From JADJGC01 sp964576925 (GTDB taxonomy: Bacteria; Zixibacteria; MSB-5A5; CAIYYT01), in the NCBI GenBank assembly GCA_964576925.1, contig CAZNWJ010000006.1, positions 1 through 64,000 of the forward strand: a stretch of 64,000 nt of DNA, read 5' to 3'. The position numbers and the translations under genes are program-made. The notes beneath the pieces are model-generated. The model worked only from the letters and a program-made list of their open reading frames with translations, searched no databases and was not told where the DNA came from. Below, one piece after another: positions 34,804-44,031 of this stretch. Each line of letters opens with the position of its first letter. Positions within the stretch are counted from its first letter, which is position 1.

Positions 34804-36297
34804 CTACTCGCTACGTTGCTCGGTGACGACGTTGGGAACGGCCGATGAGATTGGTACGTTTCGCTCGCGCACTGCGCCGCCACGCCCATCGCGCGTTAGT
34901 GCATTGCCCTCTGCCGCCTTCACGCCTTCGTTGTTAAACACGAGCACGTTGAACGCCGCGCCTACCGGCATGTTCGCCAGGTCTTCGTTGAAGATACCCC
35001 ACTGGTCGACAACCGGGCTGTAATAGGCCGCGATCATGTGCGGGTTAAAAGTCCCCCCAGCACTCCAGTTCTGGGTCACGATCAGGATCGCGCCCGGCTT
35101 TCCGTTGGTAAGTGGATGATCGATATAGGTGACAGCGCCAGCGATATTCAAGCTCGTAGCCTGATGGATGAACACGGGTGTCGGCGTATTCAGCCCGGCA
35201 TCTGGGACCGCAAGACCTCCACCGATGATCTCGATTGCCGTGCCCTGGCTCGAGCTGCTGATTCCACTGCCCAAGGCCCTGACCCCGGCGCCAGCTTCTG
35301 TCAGTGCCTGCCCCCACACACCGTAGCCGGAGTTTGTCACGCCCGCGAGACCATTCCATGTCTCGCTCTCTGCAAAGAAGCCCGCATAGCCTGCGGAGGA
35401 TGTAGCGCAATGACCGCCGATCTCAGGAGATGTTGCGACTACTCCGGCATTGTACGTGAACGTGCCGCCTAGCGTCGTGGTGAATTTGCTGCCCAGTTCG
35501 CCCATGGCGCTCGTGTTGCGGTTCAGACCATGCACGGCGATGCCGTCCGGGCTAGCGGTCTCTCCGGAAACCCCGCAGGCAGGGCCGCTGTTGGCAAGGG
35601 CATATCCCCAGACGCCGAACCACTTTTCTTGGGCTAAGGTGAATCCGACCACGCCGTGGCGCGTGTCGCTCTCGCCAAAGACGCCGGCCCCCTCCGTTGG
35701 CATCGCGGAGGCACCGGTGCGTTGCACTCCACGCAGGCCGAACGTATGCCCCGACGGCGCGCTCGTCTCGCCGCGAACGCCGGCCGACGAATTCGCGTCC
35801 GAATTGTTCGTCCCCATGATGATGAAACTTCCCGGATTGTTGCCGCTCAGCATTAGCGGATTCGGTACGCCCTGAAGAAACGCGGTCGAGTGCAGCCCGT
35901 CGAGCATGTCCGAGTTCTTCGCCTTGATTGCGTACGGCGCTAAGGAAATCAACTGGCGTGGTGACAGCTCGGCCCCCCCCATGATTGAAATCTCCAGATA
36001 ACGGGGGTAATCCTCAAACAAATCCGCGGGAAAGGGTTTGATCGATCCCAGCAGAGCGGTAAACAATCCATCAGTGGTGGCGACTGCTTGCTCCTCCGTC
36101 CACAAGGCCAAACCTCCCGACGAATCGGCGTAGATGGCAAACGCGATGCCATAGTTACCGTCCGGAAACGGCCCCCCCGTCGCGTAAGTCAGCCGACCTT
36201 GATAGCTGATCGGCTGGGGCGGGGCAGCATGCAACTCAGTTGCGGCCACGATCAAGACACACAGCGTCAAGAAGGCACATGTTTTTTGGAATGACAT
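34804..36297 (-). CDS. Large secreted repeat protein (GV[R/W/S]GE-type repeats)
   Basis: A 497-residue protein starting at ATG 36297 behind AAAGGAG. It has signal peptide MSFQKTCAFLTLCVLIVAAT...HA, then a first domain beginning PPQPISYQGRLTYATGGPFP with LISLAPYAIKAKNSDMLDGL. This is a common start in FCB secreted tail-fibre-like proteins. The middle contains short repeats such as AGVRGETSAPSG, AGVFGESDTRHGVVG, CGVSGETASPDGIAVHG and YGVWGQALTEAG. The end (NPHMIAAYYSPVVDQWGIFN, EDLANMPVGAAFNVLV) resembles a beta-rich domain seen at the end of many such proteins. It is likely a surface or extracellular structural protein. Palindromes lie past its 3' end. Confidence 0.7.
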   Translation of the reverse strand: MSFQKTCAFLTLCVLIVAATELHAAPPQPISYQGRLTYATGGPFPDGNYGIAFAIYADSSGGLALWTEEQAVATTDGLFTALLGSIKPFPADLFEDYPRYLEISIMGGAELSPRQLISLAPYAIKAKNSDMLDGLHSTAFLQGVPNPLMLSGNNPGSFIIMGTNNSDANSSAGVRGETSAPSGHTFGLRGVQRTGASAMPTEGAGVFGESDTRHGVVGFTLAQEKWFGVWGYALANSGPACGVSGETASPDGIAVHGLNRNTSAMGELGSKFTTTLGGTFTYNAGVVATSPEIGGHCATSSAGYAGFFAESETWNGLAGVTNSGYGVWGQALTEAGAGVRALGSGISSSSQGTAIEIIGGGLAVPDAGLNTPTPVFIHQATSLNIAGAVTYIDHPLTNGKPGAILIVTQNWSAGGTFNPHMIAAYYSPVVDQWGIFNEDLANMPVGAAFNVLVFNNEGVKAAEGNALTRDGRGGAVRERNVPISSAVPNVVTEQRSE

Positions 36298-36450
36298 GGT
36301 TACTCCTTTGATGATACAGGTACAGAATCACCGATCTTACAGTTCTGGAACTATTGTCTAGATCAAATACGTGTGGACAACATAGTGTTTTTGGGCCATA
36401 ATAGCAACCCCATGCTGAGGGCAAAGATGGCCGGATTCGAGTTCGACCTC

Positions 36451-36566
36451 AGTTACAAATCGGTCACAGCGTGGATGTGTTGATCTCCGTAATCGCTTCC
36501 TGGTTCTCCACCAACGCGCGCCCAGTTCCTGTCGGCGTCAAGCAATCGTTTGACCTTCGGTTCACG
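36451..36566 (-). mobile_element. Degenerate copy of the integrated-element end (relic)
   Basis: This segment aligns at roughly three in four bases with 40717-40829: AGTTACAAATCGGTCACA, then CGTGGATGTGTTGATCTCCG, then CGTCAAGCA and TTTGACCTTCGG. On the minus strand both copies share a reading frame with PKVK[R/E]LLD and end ...VTDL-stop or ...VTNL-stop. No tRNA fragment is seen beside this copy. It is best read as the oldest relic of the elements that later inserted at 40.6 and 52.0 kb. Confidence 0.55.
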
Positions 36567-36915
36567 TACGATTCCTACCACAAGCCGCATCCCCCCGGAC
36601 AGTAGCCTGCCCAGAGCCCTCCAGCACATCTCGTGTCCAGATCTAGTTGAAGGCAAACACAACGGCAAAACATCATACTGTCGATAGTTCCAGTCATGCC
36701 GCCCTTGGTGCCCGCGTCGGCTCAATCCTTCCGGAGCAACGGTAGTGAAATCGTGGAACGATTGATTTCTTAACATCTTGCGATTCAGCAATTGACGAAC
36801 TACGCTCGACTGAAGTATAATAGATGCACAGAGCGCTAATGAGTCCTACCCAGAGCGAGCAGAGGTGTCTTCGGATGATAGATGTCGAAATCCCTCATCT
36901 CGAATTCAGCTGGAA

Positions 36916-37170
36916 TCAGTCTACAGTTACTAATACTGCAGCCTTGGCAGACTTCTCTGTTGACCGAGGGGCCCTGACTTTGAAATCACCAGCAGGTGTG
37001 AATGTGGGCAATTCTGCATGCTGTCCTATGCGCCGCATCAAGGTCTCATTCACGATTTCGGAGATTCGGACGAAAAGTTCGCGCTGGAGCTTGGCGGAGG
37101 ACTTGGTCGCCGAAGCGGATTCAAGGATAGCGTAGCGGCTGGCATTAGAAATCGTTACGATTAATTCCAT
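36916..37170 (-). CDS. Possible small protein, weak support
   Basis: An 84-codon minus-strand frame from ATG 37170 with a plausible helical segment (SSAKLQRELFVRISEIVNET). No ribosome-binding site stands out and no family is recognised. An opposing plus-strand frame (36824-37135) covers the same bases with equally little support. Otherwise the kilobase between 36298 and 37304 holds only the element relic at 36451. Confidence 0.2.
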   Translation of the reverse strand: MELIVTISNASRYAILESASATKSSAKLQRELFVRISEIVNETLMRRIGQHAELPTFTPAGDFKVRAPRSTEKSAKAAVLVTVD

Positions 37171-37304
37171 GCGAAATGCGGAACGCGGAGCTGCGAGTTT
37201 ATGAGCGGAATCTCTTTGTTTTTTCCTTCTTTGGTATATATTTGATCTACTTAGTCTACGACAATCTTTCGGCGCTTGCTTGTACCTCAGGAGGGTCAAT
37301 TCTC

Positions 37305-39659
37305 ATGTTCCAGTTCGCTCGCGTTCTTTGCCGGTCTCTTGTTCTTACCTTTGCGTCTTCAGCTGTAATCTCGCCGTTTTCCGAGGCCGCTTCTGGCCCG
37401 GGCCCGAATGCTGAATTGTTGTCGGCTTCAGCGAGCACCTTCACCCGCAATGAAGGGCAGTGGCCGGACTCAATTCTCTACCGGGCCGCGGGTAACGGGG
37501 CCGTGTTGTGGTTCACTGCGGACGGCGTCTATCATCAGATTTCCCGTGAGGTCCGTCGGTCGGCTATGTCGGCCATCGATTTGCCGTCTGGCGATTCGAC
37601 ACAGACCGAGAGCCTCCTGATCAGGACGACATTTGTTGAAGCTGATCCCCGCGCTATTCTCACGGCTGAAGGAGTGACTGATTACAAGTGCAATTACTTC
37701 TTCGGTGATGATGAGTCCCAGTGGCACACCGATGTCGCCAATTTTCATTCGATCAGCTATAATAACCTGTATGACGGTGTCGACCTGCGTTTTAGATACC
37801 AGGACGGAGCGCTGCGAGCGGAGTTTGCCATTCAAGCCGGCGCTGATCCGAGTCGAATCAAGTTGCGCTTCGAAGGGATTGAAGGTCTGGCCGTAGGCCT
37901 GGACGGCAAGTTAACTTTGGAGACTCTCTGGGGCAGCGCGACTGAAATGCTCCCAGCAGTGAACGGGAGCGATCGCTCACTTGCCGGCGACGCCCGGTAT
38001 CGTCTGATTGATGCTCAAACTGTCGGTTTCGAGATCGACGCACCGGCTGGATCCCGACAGTCGCTATTACTAGCTCCGGCGCTCACTTTCAGCACCTATC
38101 TCGGTGGCGGTTCAGACGACGAGATCGGCGGTATCACCGTCAACGGTCTGGATCAGGCGCTGGTGTGTGGATTGACCAACTCGGCGAATTTTCCCTTTTT
38201 GACCGGCCTCGACAATTCTTACAACAATGGCGGCGATGTTTTTGTCACCCAATTCAATGCTTCCGGCAACGGCCTGATCTTCAGTACTTACATCGGCGGC
38301 TCGGCGACCGAGTATGGGCTATCGATCGCCACCAGCGGCACGACCTATGCAATTCTAGTCGTCGGTTTCACCCAGTCATCCAATTTCCCGACGGCGAACG
38401 CGACCGATAACGCGCTCAGCGGCACACAGGATGCCTTCTTGCTTGCCTTGTCAAGCACTGGAAATACTTTGACCTTCAGCACCTTTCTCGGCGGCGGCGC
38501 TAATGAGGCCGCCAATGACCTTGCTGTCGTCTGCCCTAACAATTGTCTGAATCCGGCGATCACAGTCTGGGTTGTCGGCCAGACCTTCTCGACCGATTTC
38601 CCGGTTTTGGATTTTTATGATAACTCGCTGGGCGGTACCAGCGATGCTTTCATTACGCAATACAGCCTGACATCGATCGCGCGCACGGTCGAATACAGCA
38701 CCTATTATGGCGGCTCCAATCAGGAATCGGCGCAGGCCTTGGTCACAACCGGCACATCGCCGTTCAAGGCCTACGTGGCCGGCTACACCCAATCCGGCGA
38801 TCTCTCAATAGTAAATGGAGTCTTTCCGACGTTTGACGGTTCGGTGAACGGGTTTGTGGCGGTCATTGAAACCGCCGGCAGCGGATCGGCTTTCGCCTCG
38901 TACAGTTCATACGTTCCCGATCCCGACGGCGTCAATGATGTCGTGTATCTGCGCGATATTGCGCTCGGTAGCGGCGGGGACGTGTATGTCTGCGGATCGA
39001 TCGCCGAGTGCATCGGTTCAGGGTGTGACCCGGACAATGTCTTCATCCAGAAGCATCCTACCAGCGCGGGAATTCTCGTCAGCAGCACTTTGGTCGGCAG
39101 CGACTATGATACCGCACACCGGCTGCGACGCGGACTCGATGGCAATGTCTATCTCGTCGGCACGACGCAGTCGGCTGACTTTCCGACCCTCAATCCCTAT
39201 GACGGCAGTCTTGAGGGTTCAAGCGACGCTCTTGGCGCGATCTTTGAACCAACCGGATTGGCGCTGCTGTGGTCGTCGTATCTCGGCGGCAACAGTGTGG
39301 AAGTTCTCGCTTGTTTGGCGCTGGACAATGAGAACTGTATGTATATCGCCGGCAAGACTGGCTCGACCAACTTCCCGGTAATCAATCCATACAGCGGCGG
39401 CAACGCCGGTGCCGGCGACGGTTTTCTGACCAAGGTGTGTCTGCCACTCTATGTCTGCGGTGATGCGGACGGCTCCGGGATTGTGAGCATTTCTGACGCC
39501 GTCTACCTGATCAGTTACATTTTCGCCGGTGGCCCGGCGCCGAGTCCATTGGCGGCCGGCGACGCCGATTGCTCCGGCACCGTTAACATTTCCGACGCTG
39601 TTTTCCTGATCAACTATATCTTCGCCGGTGGCCCGGTGCCATGTTCAGCGTGTCCATGA
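37305..39659 (+). CDS. Secreted SBBP-repeat propeller protein with C-terminal dockerin pair
   Basis: The start is ATG 37305 behind AGGAGG; the frame runs further upstream without a signal. The 784-residue protein has a signal peptide (FQFARVLCRSLVLTFASSAV) and an N-terminal region beginning FTRNEGQWPDSILYRAAGNG, as in the DUF7948 family that precedes SBBP repeats. SBBP/propeller blades follow (LTFSTYLGGGSDDEIGGITV, LIFSTYIGGSATEYGLSIAT, LTFSTFLGGGANEAANDLAV, VEYSTYYGGSNQESAQALVT). The end has two dockerin-like loops (GDADGSGIVSISDAVYLISY and GDADCSGTVNISDAVFLINY). It is probably exported and displayed on the surface. Its ligand is unknown. Confidence 0.9.
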   Translation: MFQFARVLCRSLVLTFASSAVISPFSEAASGPGPNAELLSASASTFTRNEGQWPDSILYRAAGNGAVLWFTADGVYHQISREVRRSAMSAIDLPSGDSTQTESLLIRTTFVEADPRAILTAEGVTDYKCNYFFGDDESQWHTDVANFHSISYNNLYDGVDLRFRYQDGALRAEFAIQAGADPSRIKLRFEGIEGLAVGLDGKLTLETLWGSATEMLPAVNGSDRSLAGDARYRLIDAQTVGFEIDAPAGSRQSLLLAPALTFSTYLGGGSDDEIGGITVNGLDQALVCGLTNSANFPFLTGLDNSYNNGGDVFVTQFNASGNGLIFSTYIGGSATEYGLSIATSGTTYAILVVGFTQSSNFPTANATDNALSGTQDAFLLALSSTGNTLTFSTFLGGGANEAANDLAVVCPNNCLNPAITVWVVGQTFSTDFPVLDFYDNSLGGTSDAFITQYSLTSIARTVEYSTYYGGSNQESAQALVTTGTSPFKAYVAGYTQSGDLSIVNGVFPTFDGSVNGFVAVIETAGSGSAFASYSSYVPDPDGVNDVVYLRDIALGSGGDVYVCGSIAECIGSGCDPDNVFIQKHPTSAGILVSSTLVGSDYDTAHRLRRGLDGNVYLVGTTQSADFPTLNPYDGSLEGSSDALGAIFEPTGLALLWSSYLGGNSVEVLACLALDNENCMYIAGKTGSTNFPVINPYSGGNAGAGDGFLTKVCLPLYVCGDADGSGIVSISDAVYLISYIFAGGPAPSPLAAGDADCSGTVNISDAVFLINYIFAGGPVPCSACP

Positions 39660-39749
39660 ATGCCGGTTAACTCGGTCCTGCAATTCATCCCGTAGTTCAA
39701 GGTTTGGAAGTTGCTATCGCTTGGTACAGCAGATGAATTGTGCAGAGAG

Positions 39750-39857
39750 AAGCCCGACACCCCACCTCTCGCGCAGTATTGGTGTCGGGTTTCTCACTTA
39801 GCGGCTGGCATTTCGGCTCGTTACGATTGACTCCGCGCGGAATTCGGAACCCGACCT
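39750..39857. repeat. Compound inverted repeat of the GTCGGGTTTC family
   Basis: CCCGACACC (near 39753) pairs with GGTGTCGGG (near 39780), and the GTCGGGTTTC at 39783-39792 can alternatively pair with GAACCCGAC at 39849-39857. The unit is that of 13141-13204. It lies between convergent genes and may act as a terminator in both directions. Confidence 0.6.
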
Positions 39858-39878
39858 ACAACTTGACGATTTCCCGGC

Positions 39879-40376
39879 CTATTCCGCTGGTTTTCCCGCC
39901 GACTGGCTCTTGCTGCGTTCGATGGATTGTAGCGCCAGATAATTGTCGCCGAACTTCTTCATGTTGTTCAGCTCGTTGTCGAACTGATCGTAGTGTCGCT
40001 CTTCGTCGGCAACAAGTCCCTCGAAAATCTGCTTGGTTGCCGAATCGGCATTCTTGCTGCACTCGTTGGCGAATTTGTTGTAATCTTTGGCGCTGCCTTC
40101 TTCCATCTTGCGCGCCTTTTCGAGCATCGCCTTGACATCGTGAATCTTGCTCACCTCGTGCGCGGCTGCCAGCTCGACATCGCCGCCCAGGAAGAGGACT
40201 CGTTCGGCAAGGCGCTCGATATGCAGCATCTCCTCGATCGCCGTGCGCTTAAACAGCGCCGCCAATAAGTCGTAGCCCTGGTCGTCGCAGTGGAAGTGGA
40301 AGTACATATACTGGTGGACGGCCGCCAATTCATCCGCGACCGCCTGGTTCAACATCACCTGGCTCTTTTCGTGCAT
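39879..40376 (-). CDS. bfr: Bacterioferritin
   Basis: A 165-residue ferritin-like protein. All ferroxidase ligands are present: Glu in ADELAAVHQYMY, EEMLHIERL (Glu and His), Glu in AMLEKARKMEE, and DEERHYDQ (ExxH). The Met of EEMLH sits where bacterioferritin binds the heme between subunits, so heme binding is possible. Length is normal; the C-terminal extension SIERSKSQSAGKPAE is unusual but harmless. It stores iron and protects from peroxide. It is the last ordinary gene before the accessory block that starts at 40557. Confidence 0.9.
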   Translation of the reverse strand: MHEKSQVMLNQAVADELAAVHQYMYFHFHCDDQGYDLLAALFKRTAIEEMLHIERLAERVLFLGGDVELAAAHEVSKIHDVKAMLEKARKMEEGSAKDYNKFANECSKNADSATKQIFEGLVADEERHYDQFDNELNNMKKFGDNYLALQSIERSKSQSAGKPAE

Positions 40377-40556
40377 TGTACGCTCCTCGTCAAAATCGTT
40401 GACTAATCACTCATCTTCTTGCAGGGATGATAACAATCGACGACGATAGCGACAAGCGATTCAGCCGTGGGTCCCAATCGCCTGGTTTCCGAACTACATC
40501 TCTTGCCGCTTGCCTCAAGACACCAACTTCCTTAACTTCCTCGCAACCATCCTTTT

Positions 40557-40735
40557 GCCGGAGTGGCGAAATTGGTAGACGCAAGGGACTTAAAAAGCGA
40601 ACCCGACGAAAACGTAAATGAATGAGCTTCATTGTATTACATTGTGTAACAATCTGATAGCTCGCACTTCTTGATGTATTAGTTTGGATCGACTTTGACT
40701 ATTTGGGACTGAATGTAGTCACAAATTGGTCACAA
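40557..40735. repeat. Left att-like repeat: tRNA-Leu 5' half (UAA) plus element end
   Basis: Bases 40557-40595 are a tRNA-Leu gene from its first base through the anticodon loop (GCCGGAGTGGCGAAATTGG, then AGACGC, GGGACTTAAAA with anticodon TAA). The 3' half is missing; AGCGAACCCGACGAAAACG follows instead. The remaining ~140 bases match the copy at 51988-52167. Both contain GTATTA, TTGTG, ACAATC and ATTTGGGACT, and end TAGTCACAAATTGGTCACA. The homology to 36451 starts at the end of this repeat (40717-40829). The layout suits an attachment site joined to an integrase 3' end. The 620-base gap 40377-40999 contains no complete gene. Confidence 0.7.
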
Positions 40736-40999
40736 CGTGGATTTGTTAATCTCCGCACGGTTTGCTGATTCTCCCCATTCGCGTACGGTTACTGTTAACG
40801 TCAAGCAGTTCTTTGACCTTCGGATCGCGACAGCAGCACGGCTTGATTCAAGCCCTTGCCTGCGGCTATAGTGGATGGAAACCCCCTGATATCGTTCAAA
40901 GGGAGCTATGGACCTGAGCATGCAGAAGTCCATTGGAGTGGATAAATCCCTCCAGTACGACTCGCACAGGGAGACGCTACTTTTGTCGTGCGCCTTCAG

Positions 41000-43135
41000 C
41001 TAACCCCGCAGTAACCGGAGTGCGTTCGCGATGACCAGAAGCGCAGAAACTTCATTGAAGAGTAGACCAGGCACAAGCCCAATCCATCCAAGGAGTGCGG
41101 CTGGGATAAGAACCGCGACAATAGCCAAGGACGCAATCGTATTCTGCTGCATATTGTGAACTGCCCGGCGACTGAGATTTAGTACGAGTGGCAACTTCGC
41201 TAAATCATCTGACATCAAGACAACGTCGCCCGTTTCTTTCGCAATATCGGTTCCGCGTGTACCCATGGCAATACCGACATCAGCTGAGGCCAGGGCCGGC
41301 GCATCATTGATCCCGTCACCCACCATGCCGACCGCGCCGAACTGCTGGCGGATTCGTTCAATTGTATCGACCTTCTGCTCAGGCAAGAGCCCCGCGTAGA
41401 ACTCGTCGATGCCTGCCTGTGCGGCAATAGCCTGAGCAGTTCCGTGATGGTCACCAGTCAGCATGACAGTATGCAGGCCTTCGCTCTTAAGCGATGCTAC
41501 AGTGCTCTGGACATTCGATCGGAGCTGGTCGGCTACGGCCACAATACCAAGCAGTTTTTGTTTATCGGCAAGCAAAACGACGGTCTTGGCATTTTGTTCC
41601 AGACCAGCTATCACCTCTAGTTGCTCGGGCGATATCTTCACTCCGTGTGTGCTTAGCAGACTCTGGTTGCCTACCAGATAGCTTGTTCCGTTCACTAGGG
41701 CGCGGACCCCCTGGCCGGTCACGGAGTCGAACTCCTCCGGTACACTCGCTGTCGGCACTGAGAGGGATCGCGTGTGTCGCACGATGGCTTCAGCCAGAGG
41801 GTGCTCCGAACGTGATTCAATGCTCGCCGTCACCGATAGGATATCGTTCTGGGTTAGTCCGTTAAAGGGTATCAGATCGGTTACCACCGGCAGTCCAATG
41901 GTGAGCGTTCCCGTCTTATCAAATGCAAGCGCCTTGATCCTGGCGGCGGCCTCTAAGTACACTCCACCCTTGAAGAGCACACCTCGCCGAGCGGCGGTCG
42001 CGACAGCAGCAACGACTGAAACCGGCACAGAAAGAGCCAAGCCGCAGGAACAAGACACTACCAGCACTACGAGTCCACGATAAATGTATTCGCCCCATGC
42101 TGTAGCAAAAAGCATCGGTGGAACGACCGCAACTGTCAACGCCAAGGCGAACATGGTTGGGGTATAAATGCGGCCGAATTTCTCCGCGAATCGCTGGTAC
42201 GAGGACTTCTTGGCCTGTGCTTCTTCGACGGAGTGAATGATACGAGCCAACGTGGTGTCGCGAGCAAGCTTTGTAACCTCGATCTCGAGCGAGCCTTTTT
42301 GGTTAATGGTCCCGGCAAACGCCTCATTGCCAACCACCATGTGCACCGGCATCGGCTCGCCAGTGATAGTCGATGTATCAACGTACGACGATCCGTCTGT
42401 GACCCTCCCGTCAATAGGAATCTTCTCGCCGGGGCGAATGATAACCGTATCACCGATGCGGACTTGCTCTGTGGGAAGAATTATTTCTCTACCGTCGCGG
42501 CGAACCAGCGCCTCTCTGGGAACAAGATCCATCAGCGCCCGGACCGCTCCGCGAGCCCGATCAACTGCGTATGCTTCGAGGACATCTCCCAATGAGTAAA
42601 TGACCACCAACAGCGCCGCTTCTTCCCAGAGGCCGAGAGCAACTGCGCCTGCAGCGCCGACGACCATGAGCAGGCGAATATTCAGCGTTAATGTTCGTAA
42701 TGCAAGCAAGCCCATCCGGGCAGGAAAGTAAGCACCGATGAGAATGGCCGCCCCAAAGAGCACTTGGACCGCGCTGTGTTGTACGCCGAATGTTTCCGCG
42801 CCGAAGCCGGACAGAACAAGGACACCGCTGGCAAGGAGAGCGATCACTTGCGGTGTGAGCCATCGACGCGTTGGCGTGACAACAGGGCTCCGAGAGCGCG
42901 GAGTCGCTTTCAATCCGGTGGCATTGGCAGCTTGGACGACTTGATCCAGTGATATCTTCGCAGCATCGTACTCGACTGCGACTTCCCGCGTCATGAGGTT
43001 AGCCTGCCAGCGACTTACACCGGGCAGACGCTTGAGCGCCTGGTCGATCAACACAACCTCGTCGTTGCAATCCATGTTTGCAACAAACAAGGTCGCCGAT
43101 GCGTGGTTTGTGGCTGTATTTGGCACTTTGTTCAT
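41000..43135 (-). CDS. P1B-type heavy-metal ATPase with atypical CSC motif
   Basis: A 711-residue metal-exporting ATPase, last in the efflux cluster. It has an N-terminal HMA domain whose metal site is MDCNDE, with one Cys (residue 23) and a nearby Glu, as in divalent-metal (Zn/Cd/Pb) types. Membrane helices follow, then actuator TGEP, phosphorylation DKTGTLT (near residue 407), SEHPLAEA, and hinge GDGINDAPA. The metal-binding membrane motif, CPC in most P1B pumps, reads SCSCGLALSVPVS here (residues about 360-362). The last helix has LLFNEVSALLVIANALRLL, without the Asp of ZntA-type pumps and nearer in position to the HEGxT of P1B-4. Substrate cannot be assigned with confidence. Its start overlaps the upstream gene as ATGA. 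Confidence 0.93.
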   Translation of the reverse strand: MNKVPNTATNHASATLFVANMDCNDEVVLIDQALKRLPGVSRWQANLMTREVAVEYDAAKISLDQVVQAANATGLKATPRSRSPVVTPTRRWLTPQVIALLASGVLVLSGFGAETFGVQHSAVQVLFGAAILIGAYFPARMGLLALRTLTLNIRLLMVVGAAGAVALGLWEEAALLVVIYSLGDVLEAYAVDRARGAVRALMDLVPREALVRRDGREIILPTEQVRIGDTVIIRPGEKIPIDGRVTDGSSYVDTSTITGEPMPVHMVVGNEAFAGTINQKGSLEIEVTKLARDTTLARIIHSVEEAQAKKSSYQRFAEKFGRIYTPTMFALALTVAVVPPMLFATAWGEYIYRGLVVLVVSCSCGLALSVPVSVVAAVATAARRGVLFKGGVYLEAAARIKALAFDKTGTLTIGLPVVTDLIPFNGLTQNDILSVTASIESRSEHPLAEAIVRHTRSLSVPTASVPEEFDSVTGQGVRALVNGTSYLVGNQSLLSTHGVKISPEQLEVIAGLEQNAKTVVLLADKQKLLGIVAVADQLRSNVQSTVASLKSEGLHTVMLTGDHHGTAQAIAAQAGIDEFYAGLLPEQKVDTIERIRQQFGAVGMVGDGINDAPALASADVGIAMGTRGTDIAKETGDVVLMSDDLAKLPLVLNLSRRAVHNMQQNTIASLAIVAVLIPAALLGWIGLVPGLLFNEVSALLVIANALRLLRG

Positions 43136-43482
43136 TCTCCTAAGTGCAGTTTATCATAGATCGTGACGCTGCGGAAGGTGCCTTGCACACTACCTATTCG
43201 GAACTCGCGCGCCCAAATCCCATCGGCCAACTGAGCGTCGAAGATCTGTTCCTCTGGAATGTTATGGCTCGTCTCATTTCCGGATAGGGAAGCATATTCC
43301 TTTCTGGCGTCACAACCGCAAATACAACCATCGATGCTGAGGCAAAGTGTGCATGCTGTTACCACTTGACCAATTCGGAGGTACAGCCGCAACCGTTTAG
43401 GGAAAGATCGCCCGTTCTTGCTTGACAGTTCTTTTGTCAGAAAGGTAGATTTCCGATGCCCGACTTGAACTTGCAAGGTCAT
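43132..43482 (-). CDS. Small Cys-rich protein translationally coupled to the P1B ATPase
   Basis: A 116-residue frame from ATG 43482. It overlaps the stop of the DUF302 gene upstream and the start of the ATPase gene downstream by four bases each (ATGA at both ends), strong evidence that it is translated. The centre has a dense Cys cluster, ACTLCLSIDGCICGC, after a basic region (KRLRLYLRIGQVV). Such a cluster could bind Zn, Cd or Cu, as a metallochaperone or sensor for the pump. No family is recognised. No signal peptide is seen, so a cytoplasmic location is likely. Confidence 0.55.
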   Translation of the reverse strand: MTLQVQVGHRKSTFLTKELSSKNGRSFPKRLRLYLRIGQVVTACTLCLSIDGCICGCDARKEYASLSGNETSHNIPEEQIFDAQLADGIWAREFRIGSVQGTFRSVTIYDKLHLGE

Positions 43483-43868
43483 CGGCAGGCATCCACGATT
43501 CGCACAATTTGTCCTTCTACCTGCGCTGCGATCGCCGCCACGTCTTTGCTGGGGAAGAAGTTGGAGATTACTGTCGGTCGCATTGCGCAAATGAACGTAC
43601 GTCCCTTGTCGGCATAGATGCTGATGGGACAAGGAAGCATCAGAGAGATCTCTGGATCGATGCTGAGGACGTCATTCGCGAATTTGGCGTTGCAGATTTC
43701 CACAATTTTCATCGATTCACGAACAAATCCTTTGGCCGCCAAGGTTGCTTGAACGTCGTGAACGTGCAGCACGCGAAACCCAGCATCCTGGCTCGTTGCC
43801 TCGACTGCAGCAAGCGCGGCGTCCACACTCTTGCCCGTCTCAACCGTATAGTCGAATTCCTTTTGCAT
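43479..43868 (-). CDS. DUF302 protein
   Basis: The start is ATG 43868 behind GAGGAG; the frame extends 24 codons upstream without support. The 129-residue product reads DYTVETGKSVDAALAAVEAT, then AGFRVLHVHDVQATLAAKGF, KIVEICNAKFANDVL and EISLMLPCPISIYADKGRTF. These are the landmarks of the DUF302 fold, including the CN and LPC positions conserved in the family. DUF302 genes often sit with sulfur or metal-stress genes, and some bind heme or copper. It overlaps the next gene by ATGA. Confidence 0.9.
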   Translation of the reverse strand: MQKEFDYTVETGKSVDAALAAVEATSQDAGFRVLHVHDVQATLAAKGFVRESMKIVEICNAKFANDVLSIDPEISLMLPCPISIYADKGRTFICAMRPTVISNFFPSKDVAAIAAQVEGQIVRIVDACR

Positions 43869-44031
43869 TGCTTTGACTCCTCGGTAAAACGATTTCAATT
43901 GATTCTGCTCCACTGTCTGCACACCTGCGTTCGTGATCAACTCGCCTCAACGCACTCGGCACGAAACCGATGCTGCGTTGCAATGTTGTTCTCAAACGTT
44001 TCGGTTTTATCGATAGCAATTCCACGCACGC

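Noticed and set aside
36824..37135. 103-codon plus-strand frame
   Set aside because: No ribosome-binding site, composition unlike the real genes, and an opposing frame covers the same bases.
40557..40640. Complete tRNA-Leu gene
   Set aside because: Only the 5' half up to the anticodon loop is present; the anticodon 3' strand, variable arm, T arm and acceptor 3' strand are missing. The same holds at 51988.
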